From Lanius collurio (taxonomy: Eukaryota; Chordata; Aves; Passeriformes; Laniidae), in the NCBI GenBank assembly GCA_020086605.1, contig JACBWW010000003.1:2479586-2543585 (forward strand): DNA of 64,000 bases, read 5' to 3'. Position 1 is the stretch's first letter, and the number at the start of each line of letters is the position of its first letter. The notes under the pieces were generated by a model that was not told the DNA's origin, made no database searches, and saw only the letters and a list, made by a program, of their open reading frames with translations. Shown here piece after piece: positions 1 to 13,816 of this stretch. The position numbers were made by a program, and so were the translations under genes.

Positions 1-3000
1 ATAGCTGGTTGATGACTTCAGCTGCGCCTGAGACCTTGAACTCATTTCTGTATATTCTGGCTGCACCCAGCAGAGGAAACGCTGACCATGGTCTTTTGCC
101 CATCTGAACCTGGTCTTCAGGATAACTCTGCCATTTTCTGTTGTGTGTGTGCTGTTAGTGCAGGGCTTTGTGCCTGTCTTTGGTCATTGCTAGCTGTAGG
201 GCAAAGGGACAAGGGACAGCATCCCTATTCCACATGGAGACACAAGTCCTTCCTCTCACAATCCAGAGAAGTGCATTTATTTTCAAACAAGGGGAGAACA
301 GGTCAAAGGAAGGAAGTGTTCCCTAAAAACTCAAATTGAAACTGCTCTGGTCAAGATCTGAAAAGAGGAGAGAGCGTGACCATGGGTTCCCACTTTGGTA
401 TTCTACCAGCTACATGACACTTGCTAGCTGCCACTTCATCCAGCAAAGACCTCTCCCTGGGAAGAGCCGTTGTTATTCTAATACATGCTGCAAAAGTGTT
501 TTGTGATTAAAATTGGGAAGTGGGATTTGGACTGTCCTTCATGCAAAAAGAAGACTCCTTGTTTAAAATTATAAAGGAAACAGCAATAGAATAACTCAGT
601 TTTCCATGAAAAAGCTGTTTTCATTAAAATCTTGCAAGCCTGTCTCAGTTACTTATGCATTTAAGGGAGAGACCAACAAGATGCCTTTTGTAATAGGCTG
701 TGCACAAATTTGCTTCCAGCCAGACCTACATGTCTCAGTTACAAGCCTGTATTTTGCTAGAATATGTGAGTCATTTTATCCTCCACTACATGGATTCTTG
801 ATTTTTTTTTTCTAAGTATGTAATCTGAAAGGAATTTCATAGCTACAAGTAAGAAACTGACTAGTCTGATGACTCTGGTGACAAAATTAATAACTCCGTA
901 TCTCATTTTCTGAAAGAATGCACCTGTTAGTATATTTAGTCTGCATTTAAAGTCAAGCTTGCTAGATTGTGTTGATAGTCCATTGGTAAGGAGGGGGTAA
1001 GATCCGTTGAGTTTCGCATTTATTTCCAGAAGCTGGATGGCAAAACAGTAATTTTCAGAAGTGACAGGATGTCAGCAACTGGGGAGTGGTGTGAGGGGGT
1101 GTGTGGGGGAAGAGAGCATAGAAGCTGTAGTTATTCCTCTATATCAGCTTCTGTGATTCAGGGAATAAAAGATTTGGATTATGTATTTGCATGACCTGAA
1201 AAGTACTACTTCTTAATTATTTAGTCAGCTTTGCACTTCTCTGTTGTTTTGCTATTATTTTTGCTATTACTATTAAGAGTACAGTAACATTTCAGCATTG
1301 CAGTTACCTTGGTTGTCTGTACTCCGGGGAAACCTGGCTTCCACTGTTTTTCAGAGGCAACTGATATTTGACATAATTTTAGGCAACAGAAATAGGACTT
1401 TTAGACTAGTTTTTCCTTTAGTAATTCTTATCAAAGCACCTTGCAGAAATTTGGAATATTTGGCTTTGAGTCTCTTGGACTAGCTGGCAGAGACCTGATG
1501 CAGGGAAGAAGGCAGGCAAGCATGGCTCAGAGTGAGGAGAGTTTGTCTAGGACTTGGGGATGTCATCTCGGATATCCCTCTATTAACACACACACCGCAT
1601 GATGCCTTAGGCTTTAAAATTTCATCTTTGAGGAAATACTCTGGGAGGCAGTGATGTGATTTTGGAGATTTGGGGGGTTTTTGTTTAGCTAGCCATAATA
1701 TCAAACTACCTGTGTAATTTTTTTCCAAGGTCCTAATGTTTCAACAGAATTTATGCTTCTCAGACTTCAGAAAAAAAAAAAAAAAGCAAACCCAAGAAAC
1801 GCACAAAATTATTAAAATGATTAGGTTCAACATATCCAGACTGTCAACATCTTTTTTCTTCAATTTTTCCATTAACAAAATCTGTCACAATGAGAAATTG
1901 TGAAGTAGAGCCTTCTGGAGGCTATAAGTAAAGCCCAGTAAATCCTTCAAAAGGGTTCACCACCTTTCCTATTTACAGCCCAGGGAAATCAAGGGAAACA
2001 GAAGGAAACAATTAACATATCAGGTATGTCTGGAAGCTGGATCATTAATTTTATATATCCACAGAAGCTGTGCTTCTGAAGCAGTGTTGCCATGCTTTTG
2101 TTTGATGCTGCAGTTTGGGGGTTAGAAGTGCATGGACTTAGTATTTTATTTGTGTTTTTTCCTTGCAAAAAAGGCAAGACCAGTGTACCCTTGCCTGTCA
2201 CTGTGGCAAAGGCTTTTCATCCTACACGGCGCTGAGAATTTGTGCCTCAGCTCCATAGGGGACTCAGAATAATCTGGGGCATGTCTGTAGCCTATGGCCG
2301 ATTCAAATTGACATTTGCATTGGCAAGAACAATACATAATCTGACATTTGTGTATAGAATGACTGTGTGAGGAAAGAGTGGTTGCTGCTGCATTTTATGT
2401 GATCAGAATAATATCTCTGAGCACTGGAGGAGTGTTGGGGCTGATACAGGCAGTTTTATGCGTGTAGGACTCTGTCAGAATGAATAGATATATATGTATA
2501 TGTGTATTGCATGGCTGATCTCTCAATTATCTTGATTTTATATTACAGTACAGTCTGGGAAGACTCTAGGTAGCGTGACTAAATGCTATTGCAAAGACAG
2601 AGCTTCCACTTTATGGAAGCAATTGAAAACTTAGAAGATCCTGCTTATGAGCTCAATATTAAACAGGCTTGGGGCTGTTGCAGTCTGGGAAAATTGTGAT
2701 TTGTTTTATAAAGTAATGTTCCTCTTGGCAATGTTTTGGTGTCATATTCCAATTTATAGAAAATACATCAACCCTGTTACTAGTGCACATTGGTTCTACA
2801 AGTACATGTGTGGACATGAAGGTGCACTCTGCTGTGTATTTCAGATATTGAACAGCAGCTAATTAAGCAGAGCACAGTGAAGCCTCCCACACAGATCATT
2901 TTCCTTTTGTATCTTATAACTTCTCCTGCTGAGCTGAAGGATAGCCACGGACAGAAACTAGGTCTGCCTGTGACAAACGGGGTCCATTTTCATTTCAACC

Positions 3001-3005
3001 ATGTT

Positions 3006-3066
3006 TAGTTGATTTCACTTCAAGGATGTATGAGTAAGATACATCCTTGTAGATGAAAATCAGTTG
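3006..3066. repeat. Inverted repeat forming a strong hairpin
   Basis: A perfect 11-bp stem (caaggatgtat at 3021-3031 with atacatccttg at 3039-3049) encloses a 7-base loop. The stem continues outward with small bulges through gatttca / tgaaaatc to about 25 pairs including G-T pairs. The size resembles a short pre-miRNA or a folded-back mobile element remnant. No function is assigned. Confidence 0.7.
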
Positions 3067-6000
3067 CATAGTTGAGAAATGGAACATCAGAAAGCAATTT
3101 TAAGTAGATTTCCTTAAATGATGCAAGAAAAAGGGTTGATTTTGATGGAGCATTTCAAGGGGAAAGGGATGGAGAATAATTAGTGTGCCTTGGTGCTGAC
3201 CTAAGAGCAATAATATGGAGCAGATCATATCTTCTGATGCTTTGTTGGGTGTACCTAGTTGATTCCAGACAGTCTTGGACGATGGCTACAGCTTCTGGGA
3301 GATAACTGTCCTATACATAAGATCTTTACAATAGAATGACTGCAGACAGCATTTTGTTTTATGACATTGAGATTCTGTGCCCACACTGGGCAGGCTCCAG
3401 GATTCTTCATGTGCTTGAATTAAGGGACCTAAATCACCCAGTTTTATAGTCAGCTAAGTACCTAAAGACCTGTCAGTATCAAGACATTCAGGAGGCTGAT
3501 CTCTGCTGTTTCTGCTGACACACAAAGATTTCACTTTTGGAGAAGCTATTCCATCTTACAGTGTAGCCTTTATGGTGTCTTCAGAAAATCGTTTCTGTGC
3601 CCTGCCTAAGACAGGTTTGGTGGGTAAAAGGCAGGTTGTGCTTCTGCATAAACTGAATTTCTCTTGTTGCTGGAGTTCAGTGGAAATGTCTTGGACAGAG
3701 CATGAACTCTTCTTCCTGCCACTCCCTGAGATGGGTCTCAAGTGATCTGGATAGGAACATGAGGAGGAGAACTCTTCCCTGTTGAGGACTACTGACCATG
3801 TGACAAGACACAAACCAGTTTCCCCTGAATTTCAACTTTTTCCAACCTAGTTATTCAAATTTTCTCAAAACTAAAGTTTTACCTCTAAAAAAATTGGTTT
3901 TAAAAGGGCAGACTGGCATCACCACAGACAACAAGCTGACACCTCTGTTGTTCTCTTAAGTAACCTGAGTAAAGAGCCACTTGCCCCATGCTGCCTTGTC
4001 CTGACTTGGCCCTGACCTTACAAACTGCTTTTATTATCGGTGCTTAAGGGATTGCATTGGCCTCTCTCTCTTCAGTTGCTACCAGTGGCTTGAAAGCTTC
4101 ATTCCAAGTTCATGTGGCTAAGCTGAGGTGTAAACATTTGTGTTCAACCACTTACCCTGTCCTTAAGAACACCTTTTATGGAAGAGTTGCTGCCAAGCTA
4201 CATCTTACCAGCAGCACAGCCCAGGCACCTACTCATTGTCCAGCAGTGGTCACTAGCCGGTACTTCAGGGGAAAAACCTATTTTCACCTTGGCTGTTAAA
4301 CAGTACATCCTTACAAATTCTTTAGGGAGAAAATGATGGCTTTTTTTCTTTGGTAGTACTGACAAGATGACAAAGCCTTGTCAGACTCTGTGCGCCTTAC
4401 ACTGTGCACATTTTACGTTGAAGCTCTAGAAAAGCAATGAGTAATTTCTTTGCCTGGCCGCTGGCCCTGCGCAACTGCTGTGTTACAGCCCAAGGTTGTG
4501 AGACGAATAATGAGGGAAGGAAGTAGATTTGTCTAAATTAAAAGAAAAAAATAAGAAAGAAACAAAATAATTGTTAATAGTCTCTGTTAATAGGATTTTC
4601 ACAGCATACTCTGTCACTGGAATGTATCTCTCTTCAGGGCAGCTTCCCTACCTGATTTAGCCAATTGCAAACCTTCTGTTAATAGCTGATATTTTCTATC
4701 AGATCTTCACCTCATCCTCAGACATTAGAGAGGTATCAGGGAGCTTGGTTAGGAAGGAAGGGAGAGAACCTTCTTCTCCTGGGTTTCAAGTAATTCATCA
4801 GCAAAATACACTGATGGCTCTTCCTTTTTGCAAACTGAAAATTTTTGGTTTGGTCTGTTTTCTTCCAAAAGTTTGAGTTGTTTATTTTGGAGATTATGTC
4901 TTTTATGAAAATAACCAGGCTTCCAAATGCAGACTGTCAAGCTTGCCGAGTTACTAGCACACAGGTTGCCAGAGGAGTTTTGCTTCTTGTATTGCCTGTA
5001 AGTAGGTCAACAACGTGGAAGCTTTGATTTTTTCCTGTCCTCAGCTCACCTGCTGTATTTTGTGGAGAAAAGGTGAGGCAGTGCAATATGGAAGAGGAGG
5101 AATTTTTTATCTTTCCCTTTTGTGACCTTCTCATGGGGACAACAGCAAAGTGCATGGGTACTACTTAAGAGCATGTGTTTGGTGGGTACCAGGGAGTTAC
5201 ATGCCCTAGGTGGATGAAATCCCAGAAGAAAGCTGGGATCTTGACTGGGGCAAGAGTCATTCTGGTCATATGGGAAAGGAAAGCCCAAATGTTTGTGACA
5301 GTTAAGGCCACATGACCATGGGAATCAGGCTAATACAGAATTGTTTGAGTCCAGCTATTGTGTGTTTGCATGATACCTGTTACTTCTAGGGATGATGATT
5401 TTTCTTCATTGTTTTCCTGAGAATTGCAGAGCCTCCCTTGAAATTGTCTTTAAGTAATTCCTAGCAAAATATATGTATCCAAATCAGTTCAATTCTGGTG
5501 TGCTTGCTCCAGCAATATAGCCCAGAAGACCAGCAAATCACAGAAAAAAATCTCCAAAAAGAAAGGAGCAACAAGACAGGCAAGATTTTAAACTCTCAAA
5601 AGTAAGAACACGTTAGGAGTTGTTTTGCTTGTTATCCTTATGGTCAGCTCAGTCTAACACTTTGAATTTTAGTGGTTGTTATCCCTAAAACTTTGCTGTC
5701 TGCTTCTGTTGTCAGAGCTGCCTTCCTGCAGCACTTTCTCATGGAGGCAGTGGATGTGTCTTGACAAATATATGTTTACCCTCCGCAAAAACCAAGCAAA
5801 GAGAACTAAAGAATTAAATAAAACCTGCCCAATACCTGTGATCTTTTAGAGGACATGTCTTTAAATGCTTGTAATGGTTTGTGGGTTAACAAATCCATCT
5901 CTAACACAAAAATAAACAGGAGTCAACAATGGTAGTTTCCATTGTGTTGAATCAAAGCTCAGGCAGGCACTGGCATGTTACGGATGCCTTGCACTTGGTC

Positions 6001-9000
6001 ATCTGATACGCAGGTGACCCAGATCCCAACTGCTGATATGTGGGAAGTTATGCTGAGCTGTGTACTTGGTCCATAGCTGTGCGGTGGCACTCGGCAACAG
6101 GTGTTGGCGATAGCTGCCTTTGGAAGGATGTCAGGTCAGGCTGGAGCCTGGATTTAGCTCATTTATTATAAGGACTTTTGTCAACTGCTACGGATCATTT
6201 GAGACTGCTTTGTGATTCTCAGTGGATGAGGTTGCAAATGTAATTCACGAAAATTGTATTAAACTGATCAAGCACAGCACGAAGCTTTAGCTGGAATGTA
6301 TTGCATCTGTGAGCCCCCCTAAACACTAAAAGGAACTGACTTAGTGACTCATCTTTTCATGTATCATATCATCCATCAGATAACAACATTTGCAGAAGCA
6401 CAGGAAGAGGAGAGATTATTTTGATGTCTTCTGCAGCACGCAGCATAGATCTGCTTTCTCCTTTTCCCTGGTCTCTTCCCTGTCTCCAACTCTGTCTCTG
6501 TGTCTCTCTTTTCCAATTTATCTGGATTAAACAAGTCTCTGATTATTCTTTATGCCACTGCAAATAAAGTCATTTTCAGAAACAGATGTCGAAAGAGCCC
6601 AGTGAAATAATCCTGGAGGCAGATGCAGTCTTCCATAAGCTGCCAAGTGCATGGTGCAATCAAAGTGATGAAACAAAATGGAACAGGCTGCAGAAAAAGT
6701 AATTAAATTATAGTTCCATTGTAGAAGCACATTTTAAAATTACTTAGATTCAGAGCCCATAATGCTGGTATTATAGTTGAAAGAATACTTGCCATGGGTC
6801 ATGAGCATTTTTTTTAACAGTTATTAATCATGCTTGACTGGAAAGACGTGTAACCTACAACAAGCAATGGCTGTAGTTGTGCCAAAGGAAGCTTTTGTTC
6901 CCTGAAGAGAATTGTATCAAAGGCCAGTGTGTCCTATTATTACGTGTGCAATAGCAACGTGCAGAATCTGAAACGGGCTTTTCAGATTTCAATACAGAGC
7001 ACTGGAGGGGAAAAAAGAAAACAAGTATTGTATCTCTTTGAATACTATATGACCTCCTTTTCCTCTTACCAAGTTAACTTACTTATTGACTAAATAATAG
7101 TAAAAAAATTTCTAAAATATCCCTCCCCTCCCCAACTTCAATAAAAATAATTCCACTGCTCTAGTATAAATGGAAAAGAGACAGAAAATGTACGAAGTCT
7201 TGGTGACTGGAGATTAATGAAACTTCATGAGTCCATTTTCCTCTGTTTCCTTTACATTAGACTGGGCAGTGGCTAAGATCCACCTCCATCTTTCTGTCAT
7301 TTTTAGTTAGTCGGGGTTTTTTTTCTGTTCTCCTTTCAATGAACTCCTTCTTTTTCTTTTGCCACTTCCTTTTTTTTGTTTGTGTGCAATCATTTGGTTT
7401 GTTAGGTTGTGTTGGGGTTTTTTGTGTTGCTGTGGTTATGGATTGTCCAGATGCAAATATAAAATAGGAGATGGTTGTGTGAACATAGTTGCTTCCTCTT
7501 TCCCTGCTTCGAAGTATAAGTTTTCAGCCTTTAATTTGTAGCCTGGGTCATCCCCAGCTCTTTTGTATCATCAGAGCCTTCCAGATGTGACTCATTTGGA
7601 AGAATTGGGTTTCCCAGTTGTTGTATTTGTATTGTAAATGTATTGTTTGTATTGTAGATTTATTGTCACTTTTTTTTTCCACTGTGTTACTTTTTGCGTT
7701 TTTATCATTCTGTTCCTATTTGAGCTCTTCTCATTTTTAATGTCTGCAGTCCATGGCGGGGGGAAGCACGTTATTTAGCTATTTATTTAATAGTAACCCA
7801 TTCCACAGTGTATCTCTGGCATTTCTGCACTAAGTCAGCAATTACCTTCTGTTGATCTTTACTTTTTTCTTTTGAATGAACAAATGGATCACTTTGTGTT
7901 CCCAAGCCAAAGGTGGGAAGGTAAGAGTGCCATCAAATCATTCACATTAGCGCAGGACCTGTCTTGTTTTCATGAAGAATGTAGAGCACCAAATTACACA
8001 TCTGGTTATGTCCATGGAACTCTGTTAAAGGTATTGGAATTGTGTATGAGCCACTAAGCTACTAGAGCAGCTGCGGAAAAAAAATGGAACGCATGTCCTG
8101 TGTCTGCTTAAAGCACGTCTTGTTGGGAATTCCTCTGAATCTGGGAGCGTTTTCAGTTATTGTATTCGTTCACTTTCAGAGTCCCTTCCTCCCTCTTTGC
8201 TCACTCGAGGTTATCACTGGGATAAGAGGCTCCCAGTGGCCTGCACCTCTGCTTAGTCTGTGTCTCAATGAAACTTGTGTGACCCTGACACTTTTGACAT
8301 CCCTGTATCTCTTAAAAATGTTGAAAGTGTTTGAGAAGCTTGTATGCATTCAAGCACATATATGCAGATGCGTGTATGCACGTGTTTGTATGGAAAGGGA
8401 CTGGAGGTTAGACAAAAGGACAGACACTTCATGAAGCACTGTTTCAGCTGAGCAACTTGGTGAAACAAATGAGTTGTTTATTCAAAAATAGACTCTTGCC
8501 TTTCTAAAGGTCCCACAGAAGTAAAAAATGGATGGCTAGAGTAAGATATAGGGACTCACTTTACAACTGGCACTTTGAAGTCGCTAATAAACTGTGTGAT
8601 GTTTTTCTTTGGCTTTGAATACTTCATCAATTAAACTGGCTTTTGAGTTTAAATCAGTGACAAAAATATTGATTTAAGTGGCTTGTATCTTGGCATATGT
8701 TTGGCTCTTAATTCTGAGTATTGACTGCTCATAGAAGAGTTATTTGGGCTGGGTTTTGGGGGTTTTTGATTGGTTCTTTTTTTTGTTAAATCTTTTTTTT
8801 TCAAAAGAGGCTCTGGAACGTTTTGGGGTTTTTTACCTACTTCATAGTCCTGAGTTTCACAGCGAAACCTGTGTGTTTTGACTAGCCATCAGTGGCTGAG
8901 AACTTAACTATTCGGGTTGTGGCTTTTGAAGGCAACAATTCCAGCACCCTGTCAGGACATTGCAGCATTGCTATTTGTTTTCCCCTTTTTTCCCCGTGAA

Positions 9001-12000
9001 TGATGGAAGTGTTTGCAGCACTCAGCCATATTTGCAGCTGTTACAGCTGTGCTGCTGTTGGACCTGTTTCTGAGACAGTTCCATCTTTGCCTCGAGCAAG
9101 CACAAGTGTAATGTCCCAGGAAGGAGTCTGTGACTCACACTCCAGAGGCTGGTACTCATCCCCTTGTGACTGAAGGATGGGAACTCATCCTCTTCCCTTT
9201 CTGAGAGGCTGTGTGAATGTCCCTTTCTTTAAAGGAGTGTTTATTTTATTCATCTGAAAAGCTGGAATGGGTTTTTAAATCACAGCCTTGTAAATAACAT
9301 AATTAAGGTGATGACTAAAGGGATATTTTTGCTTTTTTTTTGTGTCAGAGGTTCAATTATATCAATATATAATTTTTTTTTGCTTAATAAAGTAAAATGT
9401 ATCATTATTATTATTATCAACCTCATTTTGCTAACCAACAACCATGTCTGGGGTTTGAGTGAAACAACTGACTTATGTTTATCAAACCATAAATGTCTAG
9501 AAAAAATTTAATTTACAAATAGATTGGACAAAGATATTTTCTAGGACAGATATCATTTCAACACCAAGGAAAATATAAAACCTCAAATATATTTAAATAT
9601 CTGTTTGTTCTGTACCCAGTGTGAACATACTTGATGGGTTATTGTTTTCTGTTAAAGAAGCTTCTTTATTTCTGTGACTATTTTTCTGGTTTGGGGAGTT
9701 TTTTCCTTTAACCAATCATAAGCTGTCTGTATTCTTGTATGTACTGGCAAAGAAAATTATAGATCTCTGTGAGACTGTTTCTACTGAAGATAATAATCTC
9801 ATTTAAAAAATCATTCTATTCTTAATATTTGCTTATTAGATTACACCCCGGCAGTGTGGTGCATAATGTTTTAAAATTTGTCCACATCTGTCATGTAAAA
9901 AAATATACCTTACTTGCTTCTCAGCATTTAACCATATTCTATGCATATATGCATACTGTGTTGAAATGTGTCTTTTTTTTATGTATGTACATAAATTGTA
10001 CTTTACATATGTTGGAAGTAGACTGTGTGAACAATTCCTCTGTTCTCTCACACATTTTAAAAAATTGGAAAGAGAACATCTGTTTATGCTTGACTCTCCT
10101 GCATTTAGGGCAAGTACATTTATTTTTAAATCAACAAGCTTTATTTGTTTCAAATTATAGTACATTTACAATTTAAACACTATTTCAAAATGAAAATATT
10201 TATTGAGGAAATGTCAAAGTCATGTATTTGGCTTTAGGAGGAAGAGATTATTTAACAAATATACCACACATTCACAGTGTGTAGGTCATCAGAACGTAGG
10301 GTTTTCCAGGAATAGGTGTGGACCAAAAATCTTATATGTTAGGCCTTTCTTGGAAGCAACTCTGTGTTGGACAAACCACGGTGCTGCTTGTGATGGTGAT
10401 CTGTTCAATTTTTTCTCACCTTCTCAGTGACTTTTTATGTACATTTCTTTATTAGATTTATTATCTCACACCATATAGAATGATAAATCTAAGTTAGTTG
10501 GAGTGTCTGTTTCTTAGTCAAACATAAGCAAGCAAGTAAAGCAAAATTTCAGTTTGAAACAAGCAACATAAAAAATCCCAGAGGTCTGAGAAACATGGTG
10601 CTTTACTTTTTGTTAAAGGGTTTGGAGCCACAGGATAAAGTGGCAGTTAAAGCTGATTTTATTTTTAAAGCTATGATTAGAGTTTTAGATTCTTTGGTAA
10701 ATAACTGATCTACCATATGCATAAATTGTCTTCCCTGATGTTGCAAACTGGCAGGCTCATGAGGAAGCTTACAGTTCATTTCATTGCTGCCATTAGGAAA
10801 GGAAAGAAAGCACCTTTTGCTCTGTCCTCCTGCTCATCCTCGAATCCTCTTGGAGAATATTTGCACAGAGTAATTTATAGTGGGCTGCCACAACTTTCTT
10901 GTGGAAGCATTTATGGTGCATTAGTCCAACACGTCAGCTTCCATCTACAAGAGCTTTTATCTGCCTGGCTTTTGCACATATGCAAAAGTGATAGTTGGCT
11001 ACTGGTTTGTACAGTGTTGGCATGGTCACTCCACTGCTTGTTTTTTGGTTCATGGGGAAGTGTAAAGATACTCTCTGCATTCCTGCCAAGGTAGTTCTTT
11101 CCAGAATAAGTGCAGAAAAAAGGGGAAAAAATTACAAAGATGGAAGATGCCTTTGGCAAAAGAATCATTGTGTTTTCTTTAGCCTGGAAATTACTTACTT
11201 CCCTCGGATCTCAGATGTTTGGCATTTGCTGAAGGCTATTATGTAGCTTTTCTAGATTTCCTGATACTTGATTTCCAGATATTTGATAGCATTTATTACC
11301 TGTTTGACATGTGATGTTTTCTGAAGGGATAACTTTCTCTATTTTGGCAGTGTTGAGCTGTCTATTCACACATGTAATAATATTTTGGCATTAATTTATG
11401 TTAAATAAGTAATTTGTCATTAAATGTTGGTAGAAGATTTGTGAACAAGACCATTGTCTTTATTGTGCTTCTGAGATTTTTCTTCCTGTAATAAACTCAT
11501 GATATCATAGTGCTTATTCAAAAGGCTTTACAAAAAACATTATAACTAGAAGAGTCAATAAATATGTTGCTGTTTAGTTCCTTTAATAAATCAAAAAGGG
11601 AACAGCTAGTAATTGCCTGAAGCATATGCTTATTGACTAGCATGAGGAAAAGTTATCCATTTTAAGAGCAGGACTCATATACATCAAGTTCAGCAGCTAA
11701 ACATTCAGCAGTTGGGAATAGAAATAAGTCTCTAATCTTTTGCTATTCTCTTCAAAGATTATTTGACATCCAGTGATCTTCAGCAGATGAAATGTCAGTT
11801 GTATAGGGTGACGGCATTTCTCGTTTTAGGGAGAACATGAAGGCAGCTGCAGGGAGAACACAAGGCAGCTTCTTCTATAGATAGGATAGGTTCTTCCTCA
11901 GGCAAAACACCATTAAAAGTATCAAGGAAAAACTAGTGTCACTTCACATACTTCATAAAATTACATTCAAAAGGGAGCATTCCTTGAGTCTTGCCAGTTT

Positions 12001-13800
12001 TTATACTTGCAGTTGCCTACAAAAGTTGTTCTGTTATTTTTTCATTGTGTTCTTTCCTTATCAGTTTCACATCTTTGGCAAAACTACTACTTCCAGCTAT
12101 CTGTAGTAAGTACAGAGCTTAGCATATGGCAGATAAAGAGATTTTTACAATAATTAGTAAAAGGAGCACAGGGCTTGCTAAGGTGTGTAACTGCCTTTTG
12201 TTAGTGGCTGTTAACTGATGGAGTAATGTGTTGCTCTTTAATCCCCTTTGATTTTTGAGCTAATATTTTACCACTTAAAACCCCCACACGCAAACAGGTA
12301 TTTTGTATATCTGTTTCTGTACTTAATTACTGCTCTCTTAGTGGCCTATATTCAGCTTACTTTTATTAATTGTTATTTATATCTCCTTGAGCATGTAATT
12401 TATTAATTTCCTGAATCCTTCTTCTCTCTAGTGTTTCTTTAAATTTCATTCTTGAGCTGTTCTTTTATCTTATTTTACCTTTTTAGCGAAAACCCATTTA
12501 CCAACTGACACACATGCATGCTTTTTTTCTGGTAACACAGAGAATTAATTTTCTCATTTCTGGATTTTTGGATTCATACCAACTATCCCCCTACTTAAAA
12601 TGGGCCATGATACGACAATTTAAGGGAGCCAGGTTCTGCAGATCTTGTTCTCTTCATGAAAGAGTTAGAGATTAGCATTAAATCTATTTTGAGGATATAA
12701 ATTATAAGGATGTGAATAAAATGTATAATCTTATTCCTTTGTGTAGAGTCCTCTCTAGTAATTTGGGAGATGGAAGTGATAAAGTAGAAAGGTTGATAGT
12801 GCACCTGCTTCTTTAGCTATTGTTCATTAATCAGGTTCTCCTGGTGAGGCTTCTGTGTAAAACTGAAGTGTTCCAAAGTCTGATTTCTCCTTTTGCAAAT
12901 AGTTATTATTGGGAGAGAAATCCTTTGAAGAGCTGTCTTTATTATTACTGTTATGTTATTGTGGGCTTCCTTTGAGCTTTTTGTTCTTAGTAACCTCACA
13001 ACAATATGGTTTAGTAACAGTGGATGCCTTTATCCTTCAGCTGACACAGAAACTGAAGAAGTGTATCTTTAGCAAATATCCAGTTGTCTTCTTTTGCTTC
13101 AGCTGAAACTGTAAATATTGTCTGATCATTATCCCTTTTAATCATTTCTTAAAATAATGTTCCTTGAAACAAATTAATACAACTGCAGATGAGCTGGTTT
13201 TGCTCTGGATTACACCTGGAGTTGTGGTTGTTGGGTTTGGGGGCAGGGAGGGGAAGGGTGGGAGAGGGGATAACTTTTGCCATTGGTTTTTTGGCTAATT
13301 ACACTGTTTAGTCCTTTGACGTCCAGAGATGTTACTTTCAAGTGAAAAGCCATCGATAATAGCTGCCTAGCTTATCAAAGAGCTTGGAAGCAAAGTAGTT
13401 ATTTCCTTGTTTGATAGCACAAACCTTTCTGGGGCAGACAACTTACTTCTAATTTTTAGCCTTTTACTGTATGGCCAAATATGTCAATTCTGCTGATAAT
13501 GTCATCAGTTCTTGTCCTGTGGTAATTTATATTCCTTATCCATACCTGTATTCCCTCCAGTTTAAATGAAGGACTAAAACTGTGTAAGTAGCATAAATCT
13601 GCTTCCAAAGAACTGTGCTCTGCTCAAAGCACAGGTTGTTTCTTCTCATCATGATCCCTGGAAGTGTGTTTTTCAATTCCTGGGAGTTCTCCCTCCACCT
13701 GGAGTCTTCTGATCAAGAGGATTTAGCAACAGCGTTTTTGTGACTTCCTGTGTTTCAGATGTCTCTGTTCTTTTTTATTCACTCTTGCTATCTTTTCTCT

Positions 13801-13816
13801 TTTTTTTTTTTTTTTT
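13801..13816. repeat. Poly-T run
   Basis: Sixteen T after a CT-rich lead-in. No flanking element that would mark it as the tail of a retroposed copy was recognised. Confidence 0.9.
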
